Positions 1 through 8,917 of a stretch of DNA of 64,000 nt are shown here, piece by piece. The translations under genes were made by a program, and so were the position numbers. This DNA comes from Ciceribacter sichuanensis (GTDB lineage Bacteria; Pseudomonadota; Alphaproteobacteria; Rhizobiales; Rhizobiaceae), in assembly GCF_024055605.1 (NCBI RefSeq), contig NZ_JAMXLX010000004.1, positions 124,001 to 188,000 of the forward strand. The letters run 5' to 3'. The notes under the pieces are model-generated. The model saw nothing but the letters and a program-made list of their open reading frames with translations. It was not told the origin of the DNA and did no database searches. How positions within the stretch are numbered: position 1 is the stretch's first letter; each line of letters starts with the position of its first letter.

Positions 1-302
1 GCCGCAACGATCGGCGCCAGCATCAGCGAGACATTGTCGCCCACGCCGCCGGTCGAATGCTTGTCGGCAATCGGCTTGCCCACGCCCTGCCACGAAAGTA
101 CCTCGCCGGAATCGCGCATGGCGAGCGTCAGCGCCACGATCTCTTCCGGCGTCATGCCGCGGAAGAAGACAGCCATGGCGAAGGCGGCGACCTGACCTTC
201 GGAGATCGTCTCCTTGCTCAGCCCCTCGATGAAACCGGCGATTTCTTCCGGCGTCAGTGTGCCGCCGTCGCGTTTCTTGCGGATGATTTCCTGTGGCAGC
301 AT
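1..302 (-). CDS. deoA: Thymidine phosphorylase, N-terminal part (cut by window edge)
   Basis: Thymidine phosphorylase splits thymidine with phosphate into thymine and 2-deoxyribose 1-phosphate in the cytoplasm. About 100 N-terminal residues are visible, reading leftwards off the window. They include the conserved pyrimidine-nucleoside phosphorylase segment [11 protein letters not shown] that helps form the phosphate site. The start is the ATG at 300-302, 17 bases after the stop of deoC, so it is the last visible gene of the nucleoside operon. The C-terminal two thirds lie outside the window, so integrity cannot be judged. Confidence 0.9.
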   Translation of the reverse strand, partial: MLPQEIIRKKRDGGTLTPEEIAGFIEGLSKETISEGQVAAFAMAVFFRGMTPEEIVALTLAMRDSGEVLSWQGVGKPIADKHSTGGVGDNVSLMLAPIVA

Positions 303-319
303 GTCTGATGTTCCGGGGT

Positions 320-1093
320 TCAGTAATCGGAAGTGCCGGCGCTCACGCGCGCGCCACCGAGAACGGAGAGAATATCGTCGAGCAGACCCGAAGCCCCGAA
401 GCGGAAGGTCGATGGGATCGCCCAATCCTCGCCCATGATGGTGTCGGCAAGCCGGAGATAAAGGGCCGCATCCGCGACGGTCGAGATGCCGCCCGCCGGC
501 TTGAAGCCCACCTTCTTGCGGCTGTCGCGGATCGCCTGCAGCATGGTGTCGGCCGCTTCCAGCGTGGCGTTGACGGCGACTTTGCCGGTGGAGGTTTTGA
601 TGAAGTCCGCTCCGGCTTCGATCGCCAGTTCCGAGGCGCGACGAACCAGCGCCATGTCCTTGAGTTCGCCGGTTTCGAGGATCGTCTTGAGCGTGATGGT
701 CGGGCCGCAGGCGGCCTTGACACTGGCCACCAGATCGCTGACGCCCTGTTCGTCGCCGGAAATCAGCGCGCGGTAGGGAATGACCACATCGATCTCGTCG
801 GCCCCGTCGGCAATCGCGTCGCGGGTTTCGGCAACCACGTCTTCGGTCTTCATCTCACCGGAAGGAAAGTTGACGACCGTGGCGATCCGAACCGGGGTGC
901 CACCGTTCAGCAGCGCGCGGGCCTGCGGCACGAAACGCGGCCAGATGCAGATCGCGGCCGTATGGCCGTAAGGGGTCACCGCCCGTTCGCACAGCGCCTC
1001 GATGGCGGCTGGCGTGCAATCGTCCTTGAGGTTGGTCAGGTCAAGCAGCGACAAGGCCCGGGCGGCAGTCGCCCGCAGTTCATGGGTGTCCAT
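320..1093 (-). CDS. deoC: Deoxyribose-phosphate aldolase
   Basis: DeoC cleaves 2-deoxyribose 5-phosphate to glyceraldehyde 3-phosphate and acetaldehyde, feeding nucleoside sugar into central metabolism. The product has 257 residues in the chosen frame. The Schiff-base lysine is K166 in FIKTSTGK, with a second conserved lysine in the following VGFKPAGG segment. The ATG at 1091-1093 is preferred because the protein then begins MDTHELRA and overlaps the end of punA by 14 bases, as expected for coupled translation. An in-frame ATG 21 bases upstream (1114) is possible but lies deeper inside punA. The gene is followed directly by deoA. Confidence 0.93.
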   Translation of the reverse strand: MDTHELRATAARALSLLDLTNLKDDCTPAAIEALCERAVTPYGHTAAICIWPRFVPQARALLNGGTPVRIATVVNFPSGEMKTEDVVAETRDAIADGADEIDVVIPYRALISGDEQGVSDLVASVKAACGPTITLKTILETGELKDMALVRRASELAIEAGADFIKTSTGKVAVNATLEAADTMLQAIRDSRKKVGFKPAGGISTVADAALYLRLADTIMGEDWAIPSTFRFGASGLLDDILSVLGGARVSAGTSDY

Positions 1094-1895
1094 TGGTTGT
1101 CCCTCCGCCGGCAATCATCCTCTTCAGGATGGCGGCAAGTCGTTTTCCGCCGATCGGAGCCATGTCCTTGGTCTCTTCGTGACTGAGTTCACCACCCGTC
1201 ATGCCGGCTCCGTAATTGGTAATAACCGATGCAGCGGCGACGCGCAGCCCAAAAAAGCGCGCAAGGATCACTTCCGGCACCGTGGACATGCCGACCGCAT
1301 CGGCGCCGAGAATGCGCGCCATGCGGATTTCTGCCGGCGTTTCGAAGCTCGGGCCGGAGAACCACATATAGACACCGGAGGAAAGCGGAATGCCTTCTTC
1401 TTCCGCCGCGCGACGCATCCCGGCCGAGAGTTCCTCGTCATAGGCCGACGTCATGCCGACGAAGCGCTTGTCGCTGTCCTGGCCGATCAGCGGGTTGTGA
1501 CCGGAGAAGTTGATGTGGTCCGAGATAAGCATCACCGAGCCCGGCGGCATGTCCTCGCGCAGCGATCCGGCCGAATTGGTCAGGATCAGCGACTGCACGC
1601 CAAGCCCCATCAGCACCTGGATCGGCAGTCGCATGGCGTTGGGGTCACCGTGCTCGTAATAGTGGATGCGGCCGGCCAGCATGATGACAGGCACATTGCC
1701 GAGCAGGCCCGCCACCACGGCCCCCGCATGACCCGACACGCCGCTCACCGGAAACCCCGGAAGCTCGGTATAGGGAATGCGGATGGGGTTGCGGATTTCG
1801 TCGACGAGGGAGCCGAGACCGGAGCCGAGCACGATGCCATGGCGTGGCACCAGTCCGTTCAGCCTGTCGATGAGAAGATCGATGACGTCCCTCAT
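1080..1895 (-). CDS. punA: Purine-nucleoside phosphorylase (trimeric PNP/MTAP family)
   Basis: This enzyme phosphorolyses inosine and guanosine (and deoxy forms) to the free base and (deoxy)ribose 1-phosphate. The 271-residue product has the phosphate-binding loop GSGLGS near residues 24-29, the GRIHYYEHG segment and the LTNSAGS and MSTVPE segments of the trimeric PNP family. The start ATG (1893-1895) shares four bases (ATGA) with the stop of cdd. A longer open frame extends upstream to 2132, but that part overlaps cdd and is arginine-rich shadow sequence. Exact purine specificity cannot be read from sequence; the rest of the operon points to salvage or catabolism of imported nucleosides. Confidence 0.92.
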   Translation of the reverse strand: MRDVIDLLIDRLNGLVPRHGIVLGSGLGSLVDEIRNPIRIPYTELPGFPVSGVSGHAGAVVAGLLGNVPVIMLAGRIHYYEHGDPNAMRLPIQVLMGLGVQSLILTNSAGSLREDMPPGSVMLISDHINFSGHNPLIGQDSDKRFVGMTSAYDEELSAGMRRAAEEEGIPLSSGVYMWFSGPSFETPAEIRMARILGADAVGMSTVPEVILARFFGLRVAAASVITNYGAGMTGGELSHEETKDMAPIGGKRLAAILKRMIAGGGTTNGHP

Positions 1896-2284
1896 CCGAG
1901 GATATCCGTCTTGAAGCTGAAGGGCAGGAGTTCCGAGATTGTCATGGTCTTCTGCACGCCCACCTCGTCGCAGAGATAGATCTTCGTGCCGGCATCGGCG
2001 AATTCGGCGATCTTCTGCCGGCATCCGCCGCAAGGCGGGCAGAGCGCCAGCTTTTCGGCGATGACGGCCATTTCGACGATTTTTTTGCCGCCGCCCATGA
2101 TCATGCAGCCGATAGCCGTCGGTTCGGCGCACCAGCCCTGCGGAAAGGAGAGGTTCTCGATATTGGCGCCCGTATAGACCTTGCCGTCATCGGCGCGGAT
2201 GGCCGCGCCAACGGGGAATTTCGAATAGGGCGCGTGGGCAAACTTCATCGCATCGCGTGCGGCTTCGAAGAGGTCGTGCGACAT
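1892..2284 (-). CDS. cdd: Cytidine deaminase
   Basis: Cdd deaminates cytidine and deoxycytidine to uridine and deoxyuridine. The 130-residue product has the usual length of the homotetrameric zinc enzyme. The zinc ligand and proton shuttle are C52 and E54 in WCAEPTA, and the other two ligands are C85 and C88 in PPCGGCRQ. The start ATG at 2282-2284 lies two bases after the stop of the upstream permease gene. The 3' end overlaps punA by ATGA, so transport and catabolic genes are tightly coupled. Confidence 0.95.
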   Translation of the reverse strand: MSHDLFEAARDAMKFAHAPYSKFPVGAAIRADDGKVYTGANIENLSFPQGWCAEPTAIGCMIMGGGKKIVEMAVIAEKLALCPPCGGCRQKIAEFADAGTKIYLCDEVGVQKTMTISELLPFSFKTDILG

Positions 2285-2286
2285 GG

Positions 2287-3258
2287 TCAGCGCTCCTTCA
2301 CATAGGGGACGCCGCCGGCTTTCGGCGGGTTTGCCGCACCGATGAAGCCGGCGAGCAGGATGCAGGTCAGGATGTAGGGCAGGGCCTGGAAGATCTGCAC
2401 CGGCACTTCGCCGATCAGCGGCACGGATTTGCCCTGCATGAAGTTGGCGAGCGCATCGAGGAAACCGAAGAGCAGGCAGGCGAGCAGCACCGGCACCGGC
2501 TTCCACTTGGCGAAGATCAGCGCGGCGAGCGCGATATAGCCTTTGCCGGCCGACATGTCCTTGATGAAGGCCGCCGACTGGGCGATGGCGAGATAGGTGC
2601 CCGAGAAGCCGCAGAGGAACCCCGCGACCAGCACGGCCCGATAACGCAGCCAGGTGACCGAGATACCGGCGGTATCGACGGCGCCGGGATTTTCGCCGAC
2701 CGCGCGAAGTCTGAGGCCGAAGCGCGTGCGGTAAAGCACCCACCACGAAAGCGGCACGGCCAGGAAGGCGAGGTAGGTCAGGAGGTTGTTGCCGGAGATC
2801 ACATTGGCATAAAGCGGGCCGATAACAGGCACGTCACGCACTGCGTCCACACCCGGCAGCGTGATCGGCGAGAAACGGGCGGTGCTCGCAAGCTGCGGCG
2901 TACGGCCGCCCTGGCCGAACCAGGCCTGTCCGAGGACCACGGTCAAGCCCGCCGCGACGAAGTTGATCGCCACACCCGAGACGATCTGGTTGCCGCGATT
3001 GGTGATCGAGGCAAAACCGTGCACCAGCGAGAAGGCGAGCGAAACGCCGATACCAGACGCAAGGCCGATCCATGGTGATCCCGTCACATAGGCCGCTGAC
3101 GCAGCGGCAAAGGCTGCCGCCAGCATCTTGCCTTCCAGCCCGATGTCGAAAATGCCCGCGCGTTCGGAAAAGAGGCCTGCAAGGGCGGTGAAAATCAGCG
3201 GGATCGACAGGCGGATGGTCGATCCGAGAATGCTGATGAGGATATCGAAGAAATCCAT
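2287..3258 (-). CDS. Nucleoside ABC transporter permease (BMP-linked, second permease)
   Basis: This is one of two inner-membrane permease subunits of a nucleoside importer of the BmpA/NupNOPQ (YufNOPQ) kind. The 323-residue product is very hydrophobic with about eight to ten predicted membrane helices. It carries the conserved family segment SERAGIFDIGLEGKMLAAAF near residues 30-50. It lies 9 bases after the first permease and 2 bases before cdd. The substrate assignment (nucleosides) rests on the linked cdd, punA, deoC and deoA genes. A simple-sugar substrate is less likely in this setting. Confidence 0.87.
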   Translation of the reverse strand: MDFFDILISILGSTIRLSIPLIFTALAGLFSERAGIFDIGLEGKMLAAAFAAASAAYVTGSPWIGLASGIGVSLAFSLVHGFASITNRGNQIVSGVAINFVAAGLTVVLGQAWFGQGGRTPQLASTARFSPITLPGVDAVRDVPVIGPLYANVISGNNLLTYLAFLAVPLSWWVLYRTRFGLRLRAVGENPGAVDTAGISVTWLRYRAVLVAGFLCGFSGTYLAIAQSAAFIKDMSAGKGYIALAALIFAKWKPVPVLLACLLFGFLDALANFMQGKSVPLIGEVPVQIFQALPYILTCILLAGFIGAANPPKAGGVPYVKER

Positions 3259-3267
3259 CGTCTTGCC

Positions 3268-4371
3268 TCAACCTCTCACGAATTGCTGGTAGATGCGCAC
3301 GATCGCCGGACGGAACATATATTCCAGCGCGCCCGCAAACAGGATGACGAGACCCTGGATTACGACGATCATGTCACGGGTGATGTTCGGCATGTCGAAG
3401 GAAAGCTCCGCGCCGCCCTGATAGAGCACGCCGAAGAGGATGGCCGCGAGCACGATGCCGAGGGGGTGGCTACGGCCCATCAGCGAGACCGCGATGCCGA
3501 CAAAGCCTGCGCCGCCGACGAACTCGACCTGCAGGCGGGCGGAAGCGCCGAGCACCGGGTTGAGGGCCATCATGCCGGCAAGGCCGCCGGAGATCAGCAT
3601 GGTGATCATGACGATCTTCACATAAGGAATGCCGGCGTAAGCCGCCGCCGAACGGGAAAGGCCGAGCGTGCGCATCTCATAGCCGAGCTTGGTGCGCCAG
3701 ATCAGCACCCAGACGACGACGCACATGAAGAGTGCAATCAGGAACGACACATTGAAGGGGGCGGGACCGAGCTTCAGCCCGAACAGCGCCATCAGCCAGT
3801 CGAGCTTCGGCAGCTGGCCGCCGGGCAGGAAGGTGCGGGTTTCCGGAGCCATCTTGCCCGGCACGATCAGCACATTGACGAGCAGGTAGACCATCAGCGC
3901 CGCGCCGATGAAGTTGAACATGATCGTGGTGATGACGATATGGCTGCCGCGCCTGGCCTGCAGCCATGCCGGGATCAGCGCCCATGCGGCACCGAAGGCA
4001 GCAGCCCCCAGCACGGCGAAGGGCATCGTCACATACCACGGCACGTAATGGTCGAAGGCGAGCGCCACGAGTGCCGCGCCGAGACCGCCGACATAGGCCT
4101 GCCCTTCCGAGCCGATGTTGAACAGGCCGGCATGAAAGGCAACGGCGACCGAAAGGCCGGTGAAGATGAAGTTGGTGGCGTAGTAGAGCGTGAAGCCGAT
4201 GCCTTCGCCGCGACCAAGCGCGCCCTGCAACATCAGCTTGAGCGCTTCATAGGGATTTTCGCCGATGATCCAGACGACGAAACCGGAAACCAGAAACGCC
4301 AGGATGAGGTTGATCAACGGCAGAAGTGCATAGTTGATCCAATTGGGAAGGGGTACGGAAGCGGTACTCAT
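3268..4371 (-). CDS. Nucleoside ABC transporter permease (BMP-linked, first permease)
   Basis: This 367-residue product is the longer permease partner of the nucleoside importer, with a cytoplasmic N-terminus and multiple membrane helices. The segment HAGLFNIGSEGQAYVGGLGA matches the family hallmark shared with its sister permease. The ATG at 4369-4371 is chosen because a GAGG Shine-Dalgarno lies about five bases upstream, inside the end of the ATPase gene. An upstream in-frame ATG at 4389 would overlap the ATPase gene and lacks such a site. The neighbours are the ATPase gene upstream and the second permease gene downstream. Confidence 0.87.
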   Translation of the reverse strand: MSTASVPLPNWINYALLPLINLILAFLVSGFVVWIIGENPYEALKLMLQGALGRGEGIGFTLYYATNFIFTGLSVAVAFHAGLFNIGSEGQAYVGGLGAALVALAFDHYVPWYVTMPFAVLGAAAFGAAWALIPAWLQARRGSHIVITTIMFNFIGAALMVYLLVNVLIVPGKMAPETRTFLPGGQLPKLDWLMALFGLKLGPAPFNVSFLIALFMCVVVWVLIWRTKLGYEMRTLGLSRSAAAYAGIPYVKIVMITMLISGGLAGMMALNPVLGASARLQVEFVGGAGFVGIAVSLMGRSHPLGIVLAAILFGVLYQGGAELSFDMPNITRDMIVVIQGLVILFAGALEYMFRPAIVRIYQQFVRG

Positions 4372-4378
4372 CAAAACC

Positions 4379-5899
4379 TCATGCGGCAATGCCGGCCATC
4401 ATCAGGCCGAGTGTCTGTTCGCCGGTTTCCGGGCTCTTCTCGCCGACGATCTTGCCGGCGAACATCACCAGGATACGGTCGGAGAGCGAACGGATCTCGT
4501 CTAGTTCGACGGACACCAGAAGCACGGCCTTGCCGGCGTCGCGCGTCTCCACGATCCGGCGATGGATGAATTCGATGGCGCCGATATCGACGCCGCGGGT
4601 CGGCTGGCCGACGATCAAAAGCTTCGGGTCGCGCTCGATTTCACGGGCAACGACGATTTTCTGCTGGTTGCCGCCGGAGAAGTTTGCGGTCTTGAGCCGT
4701 GGGTTCGGCGGCCGGATGTCGTATTTCTCGATCTCTTCGACGGCCGCCTTGCGGATGAGTTCGGGATCGAGGAACGGGCCTTTACCGTAGCGCTGATCGC
4801 GGTGATAGCCGAGAATGGCGTTCTGGCTTTCCTCGAACGGCAGGATAAGGCCCATGTGATGCCGGTCTTCCGGGATATGGGCTAGACCGATGGAGCGCAG
4901 CTTGGCCGGATCGTAGCCGGCGACCGGTTCGCCGCAAATGAAGATCTCGCCCGAGGTCGGCTTGCGGATGCCGGTAATGGCTTCCAGCAGTTCGCTCTGG
5001 CCGTTGCCCGCGACGCCGGCGATGCCGACGATCTCGCCGGCCCGGACGTCGAAGGAGACGTTGTCGACCATGGTGACGCCGCGGCTGTCCTTGACGGTGA
5101 GGTTGCGCACCGAGAGATAGACGTCGCCCGGCTTGGCGCTACCCTTCTCGACATGCAGCAGAACCCGGCGGCCGACCATCAGCTCGGCCAGCTCTTCCAC
5201 CGTGGTCTCCGCCGTCTTGCGGGTCGCCACGATCTGGCCGCGGCGCATGACCGACACCGTGTCGGTGATCGCCATGATCTCGCGCAGCTTGTGGGTGATC
5301 AGGATCACGGTCTTGCCCTGGTCGCGCAGCACGCGCAGGATCTTGAAGAGGTGGTCGGCTTCGGCCGGCGTCAGAACCCCGGTGGGTTCGTCGAGAATGA
5401 GGATCTCGGCGCCGCGATACATGGCTTTCAGGATTTCGACGCGCTGCTGCAGGCCGACCGGCAGTTCCTCAATGACTGCGTCCGGATCGACTTCGAGCTC
5501 GTAATCTTCTTCGAGCTTCTTCAGTGCGGCGCGTGCCGCATCCGTGCCCTTGGCGAGCAGGGCGCCGCCTTCGGCGCCGAGCATCAGGTTTTCAAGCACG
5601 GTAAAATTTTCGACGAGCATGAAATGCTGATGCACCATGCCGATGCCGGCGGCGATTGCCGACTGGCTGTCGCGGATGGCAACGGGTTTGCCATCGATGT
5701 GAATGCTGCCGCTGTCGGCGTGGTAGAAGCCGTAGAGGATCGACATCAGCGTCGATTTTCCGGCCCCGTTTTCGCCGATGATCCCGTGAATCGAACCCTT
5801 GGCCACGGTCAGGTTGATGTTCTTGTTGGCATGCACCGCACCGAACTTCTTGTCGATGCCGATCAGTTCGATCGCCGGTGCCCGGTTCGTTTCGCTCAT
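4379..5899 (-). CDS. Nucleoside ABC transporter ATP-binding protein (tandem ATPase)
   Basis: The 506-residue protein contains two ABC ATPase halves and powers the importer. The first half has Walker A GENGAGKST (residues 42-50) and Walker B ILILDEPTG. The second half has a degenerate Walker A (GVAGNGQSEL), a good signature (FSGGNQQK) and a changed Walker B (LIVGQPTRG). This asymmetry is typical of RbsA/YufO-type proteins. The ATG at 5897-5899 is preceded by GGGGGA with good spacing. An upstream in-frame ATG at 5941 gives 14 extra residues without support. A strong hairpin separates it from the binding-protein gene. Confidence 0.88.
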   Translation of the reverse strand: MSETNRAPAIELIGIDKKFGAVHANKNINLTVAKGSIHGIIGENGAGKSTLMSILYGFYHADSGSIHIDGKPVAIRDSQSAIAAGIGMVHQHFMLVENFTVLENLMLGAEGGALLAKGTDAARAALKKLEEDYELEVDPDAVIEELPVGLQQRVEILKAMYRGAEILILDEPTGVLTPAEADHLFKILRVLRDQGKTVILITHKLREIMAITDTVSVMRRGQIVATRKTAETTVEELAELMVGRRVLLHVEKGSAKPGDVYLSVRNLTVKDSRGVTMVDNVSFDVRAGEIVGIAGVAGNGQSELLEAITGIRKPTSGEIFICGEPVAGYDPAKLRSIGLAHIPEDRHHMGLILPFEESQNAILGYHRDQRYGKGPFLDPELIRKAAVEEIEKYDIRPPNPRLKTANFSGGNQQKIVVAREIERDPKLLIVGQPTRGVDIGAIEFIHRRIVETRDAGKAVLLVSVELDEIRSLSDRILVMFAGKIVGEKSPETGEQTLGLMMAGIAA

Positions 5900-6020
5900 T
5901 CCAATCCCCCGGAGCGCTGCCCGCAGATCTGCGGTGAACACCCTCTTTTATGGATTTTTGAAGCAGCCCGCCCGTTTTATCGGTCCCGCCTCAGGAGCGG
6001 ACAGGATGCTCAAGACATGG

Positions 6021-6060
6021 AAAGGGCGCAAGACGGCCGATCATGCCGTCTTGCGCCCGT
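6021..6060 (-). terminator. Intercistronic hairpin between binding-protein and ATPase genes
   Basis: A perfect 14-base inverted repeat, GGGCGCAAGACGGC at 6024-6037 and its complement at 6045-6058, encloses a 7-base loop. Read on the minus strand it is followed by TTT. It lies 8 bases beyond the stop of the binding-protein gene and about 120 bases before the ATPase gene. A partial terminator or mRNA-stabilising hairpin here would let the binding protein be made in excess over the membrane subunits, a common arrangement for ABC importers. Confidence 0.8.
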
Positions 6061-6066
6061 ATCAGA

Positions 6067-7059
6067 TCACTTCGGGCAGGAATTGTCCGACATGTAGTCG
6101 TGGACCTTGATCGTGCCGGCAATGATATCGGCCTTGGCCTTTTCGACCGCTGCCTTCATGTCGTCGGTGATCAGCTTGGCGTTGTTGTCGTCGAGTGCGT
6201 AGGCGACGCCGTCTTCCTTGACGCCGAGAGCCTGAACGCCGGCGGTGAACTTGTCACCCTTGGCATCGGCATAGGCGTTGTAGACGGCGAGGTCGACGCG
6301 CTTGACCATCGAGGTCAGCACCGAACCCGGATGCAGGTGGTTCTGGTTCGAGTCGACGCCGATCGACATCTTGCCGTTGTCGGCTGCGGTCTGCAGCACG
6401 CCGAGGCCGGTCGCGCCGGCTGCCGCGTAGATGACGTCCGCGCCCTGGTCGATCTGGTTCTTGGTGAGTTCACCGCCGCGAACCGGATCGTTCCATGCAG
6501 CACCGGTGGTGCCGGTCATGTTCTGGAAGACCTGAATGTCGGCCTTGGCAGCGCGGGCGCCCTGCTCGTAGCCGCATTCGAACTTGCGGATCAGCGGGAT
6601 GTCCATGCCGCCGACGAAGCCGACCTTGCCGGTCTTCGAGGCGAGACCAGCCAGGATGCCGACGAGGTACGAGCCTTCCTCTTCCTTGTAGACGACCGAG
6701 CGAACGTTCGGCAGGTCGACGACGCTGTCGACGAGAACGAACTTGGTGTCCGGGAATTCGGCTGCTACCTTTTCGATCGCCGAGGTCCAGGCAAAAGAAA
6801 CAGCAACGACAGGATTGTAGCCCTTGGATGCGAAGTTGCGGATAGCCTGTTCGCCCTGGGTGTCGCCGGTCGGTTCGAAATCGCGATAGTCGATGCCGGT
6901 TTCGGCCTTGAACTTCTCAGCGCCGGCATAGGCCGCCTCGTTGAAGGACTTATCGAATTTGCCGCCGGTGCCGTAGACGAGTGCCGGCTTGACGTCCGCG
7001 GCAAGCGCCGCGGCCGACATGGCAGTCAAGGCAAAGAGGCTCAAAAGGGTTTTTTTCAT
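6067..7059 (-). CDS. BMP-family nucleoside-binding periplasmic protein
   Basis: This is the solute-binding component of the nucleoside importer, a basic-membrane-protein (BMP/PnrA-like) family member. The 330-residue product has a Sec signal peptide ending about AALA-ADV near residue 21. There is no lipobox cysteine, so it is probably a free periplasmic protein. Conserved family segments are GTGGKFDKSFNEAAYAG and the region around DQGADVIYAAAG. It is the first gene of the operon bmp - ATPase - two permeases - cdd - punA - deoC - deoA. Confidence 0.88.
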   Translation of the reverse strand: MKKTLLSLFALTAMSAAALAADVKPALVYGTGGKFDKSFNEAAYAGAEKFKAETGIDYRDFEPTGDTQGEQAIRNFASKGYNPVVAVSFAWTSAIEKVAAEFPDTKFVLVDSVVDLPNVRSVVYKEEEGSYLVGILAGLASKTGKVGFVGGMDIPLIRKFECGYEQGARAAKADIQVFQNMTGTTGAAWNDPVRGGELTKNQIDQGADVIYAAAGATGLGVLQTAADNGKMSIGVDSNQNHLHPGSVLTSMVKRVDLAVYNAYADAKGDKFTAGVQALGVKEDGVAYALDDNNAKLITDDMKAAVEKAKADIIAGTIKVHDYMSDNSCPK

Positions 7060-7233
7060 TGTGCAGCCCTGTTGTTGCTATTGATCTTGTTGGGTCCTCC
7101 CGCAAGCCCTTTGGAAGGCATGTCTGCGGAACCACCGACCCCCTCATCAAGGGCCTGGCTGGGCGCATCCTTGCATGGCTCATGGAAAAATTCACCAGAT
7201 TTTTTTCATCCGGTAAAGGAATAGTGGGGGCTC

Positions 7234-7264
7234 AGGATTTTTGGCATCGATTGCCGAAAATCCT
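7234..7264. promoter_or_regulatory. 31-bp dyad between msrA end and nucleoside operon start
   Basis: An almost perfect dyad: AGGATTTT at 7234-7241 pairs with AAAATCCT at 7257-7264, and GGCA at 7243-7246 with TGCC at 7252-7255, around TCGAT. It lies about 40 bases past the msrA stop and about 175 bases upstream of the bmp start. It may be the msrA terminator. The core GGCATCGATTGCC also resembles the pseudo-palindromes bound by LacI-family repressors, so an operator is an alternative. The rest of 7060-7306 shows no gene. Confidence 0.5.
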
Positions 7265-7306
7265 GTCAGATCAATGGGCTTTCTGCCGCCGTCTTGGGCA
7301 GCGGGC

Positions 7307-7966
7307 CTATGCTGCGGGTGCAATCGGGCAGGAGACGCCGGTGCCGCGAAGGCCGCAGTAGCCATCGGGATTCTTCGCCAGATACTGCTGGTGATAATCC
7401 TCGGCATAGTAGAAGGGGCCGGCTGCTGCAATCTCGGTCGTGACCGTCGTCTTGCGACCGGATGCGATCAATGCCTCCTGGAAGGCGTCGCGCATGCGGA
7501 TCGCGGTGTCGATGTCATCGGGCGTATCGGCATAGATCGCCGAGCGGTAGGTGGTGCCGATATCGTTGCCCTGGCGCATCCCTTGCGTCGGGTCGTGCGC
7601 CTCGAAGAAGATCTTCAACAGGGCTTCGAGCGTCACCTGCTTCGGATCGTACACGACCTTCACCACCTCGGTATGGCCCGTAAGTCCGGTACAGGTCTCC
7701 TGATAGGTCGGGTTCGGCGTAATGCCGCCCTGATAGCCGGCAGCCGTAACCCAGACGCCCGGCGTATTCCACAACAGCCGCTCGGCGCCCCAGAAGCAAC
7801 CCATCCCGAGATAGATCGTCTTCAGGCCTTCGGGGTAGGGACCCTTGAGCGGTCGGCCGGAGGTGAAGTGGATTTCTGCCGTGGGAAGCGGCTGGTCGCG
7901 TCCGGGCAGTGCCGTTTCCGGCGTGGGCATGGTGGTCTTCTTGTTGAACATGTCGATCAGGAACAT
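7307..7966 (-). CDS. msrA: Peptide methionine (S)-sulfoxide reductase MsrA
   Basis: MsrA reduces the S epimer of methionine sulfoxide in oxidised proteins. The 219-residue product has the catalytic motif GCFWGAE with the active cysteine at C57. The C-terminal [11 protein letters not shown] segment provides resolving cysteines. The ATG at 7964-7966 has a good AGGAGA site six bases upstream. It appears to be a single-gene unit, transcribed towards the nucleoside operon. Confidence 0.95.
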   Translation of the reverse strand: MFLIDMFNKKTTMPTPETALPGRDQPLPTAEIHFTSGRPLKGPYPEGLKTIYLGMGCFWGAERLLWNTPGVWVTAAGYQGGITPNPTYQETCTGLTGHTEVVKVVYDPKQVTLEALLKIFFEAHDPTQGMRQGNDIGTTYRSAIYADTPDDIDTAIRMRDAFQEALIASGRKTTVTTEIAAAGPFYYAEDYHQQYLAKNPDGYCGLRGTGVSCPIAPAA

Positions 7967-8050
7967 TCCGGTCTCCTGTCTGCGGCCGGCTCTGCCAGCC
8001 TCGGGCTATTCGTGTCATATATATAGGAACGGCATTGCGCCGCTGTCAGG

Positions 8051-8371
8051 TCAGGCTGCGAAGCGGCCCGCGGGCGATGGCTTCTTGTAGCCGACCATCC
8101 ACAAGAGCAGCGCCAGTAGCAGCAGCACGGCAAAAGCCGGCTGGGGCAATAGCCAGGCGGAAACGATCTGCCAGACCTGCTTGCCGGCATAGACCTCGAC
8201 GAGGGACTGCGCCTGTATGAGGCTTGCGGGGCTCGCCTCGGCCCATGTCGTTGAAAGCGGTGAGACCGTGACCTGCGAGATGGAAACCGATTCGATCGAA
8301 TCGACCGTTGCCACGATCACCGCAAGGCAGAGGCAGAGGAAACTCAAGGCACGAAATACAAAGCGCAGCAT
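8051..8371 (-). CDS. Small two-helix membrane protein of unknown function
   Basis: I do not recognise this 106-residue protein. It has a hydrophobic N-terminal helix (about residues 3-22), a polar central stretch of about 45 residues with several serines, and a second helix near residues 80-97 followed by a short basic tail. An outward-facing loop between two helices is likely. The ATG at 8369-8371 is preferred because GGAG lies seven bases upstream; the open frame continues upstream to 8413. No operon partner is evident. Confidence 0.6.
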   Translation of the reverse strand: MLRFVFRALSFLCLCLAVIVATVDSIESVSISQVTVSPLSTTWAEASPASLIQAQSLVEVYAGKQVWQIVSAWLLPQPAFAVLLLLALLLWMVGYKKPSPAGRFAA

Positions 8372-8575
8372 TTCCGTCTCCAGCATTTGCCGAGAGGGAC
8401 GGCCGAACGCCACACCTGCGGATCAAGCCCCCTTCCTGTCCGCCAAGAGCTAATAGATAGGTATTTGCGCGGACAAGTCAAAATTCTGTCAGATTTGGGT
8501 TGATCCGCCGAAATTCATCGGTATATATCGCGCCCGACCGGCCGAGTTGCCCCGCAAGGGACAGATTGCCGTCAA

Positions 8576-8665
8576 GGACAGGTGGCCGAGTGGTTTAAGG
8601 CGCACGCCTGGAACGCGTGTGTGCGTGAAAGCGTACCGAGGGTTCGAATCCCTCCCTGTCCGCCA
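8576..8665 (+). tRNA. tRNA-Ser (anticodon GGA)
   Basis: A 90-base class II tRNA. The 7-bp acceptor stem GGACAGG/CCTGTCC closes at 8576-8582 and 8655-8661, and the discriminator G is followed by an encoded CCA at 8663-8665. The anticodon loop reads CTGGAAC, giving anticodon GGA (serine, UCC/UCU). The long variable arm and the T-loop GGTTCGAATCC are present. A T-run follows at 8667-8671 and may assist termination. Confidence 0.96.
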
Positions 8666-8815
8666 TTTTTTTCCGACAATTGAATATTGTTTCGTTCGCC
8701 GGGTGTGAGCCTGAACGTCATTTGTTTCCGGCAGTAAATCCGTCCGAAGACGCGAGAAGTACCCTGGCCGCAGATGTACTCCAGCTTTCCGTAAACAGGC
8801 CGGAAATGGCCATTT

Positions 8816-8831
8816 TTAACGCTTTGTTAAC
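8816..8831 (+). promoter_or_regulatory. CtrA-type box upstream of the cellulose operon
   Basis: TTAA-N7-TTAAC occurs exactly at 8816-8831 (TTAAC GCTTTG TTAAC), matching the full CtrA-binding consensus known from Caulobacter and other alphaproteobacteria. It lies about 87 bases upstream of the chosen bcsN start. A partial second copy, TTAA-N7-TTCA, follows at about 8856. That CtrA controls this operon is an inference from position and match only. Confidence 0.5.
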
Positions 8832-8917
8832 CATAAGCAGGCTCTACTAAACGCGTTAACTCGCCGTTCATTGCCTGATTGGCGAGGCCCTCTATTTCAA
8901 CTGCGTTAGGAAACGTC

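Noticed and set aside
8433-8445. Copy of the tRNA-Ser 3' end (CCTGTCCGCCA) 220 bases upstream of the tRNA gene
   Set aside because: An 11-base match could mark an attachment-site remnant, but no integrase or foreign genes lie between the copies and such a match can occur by chance.
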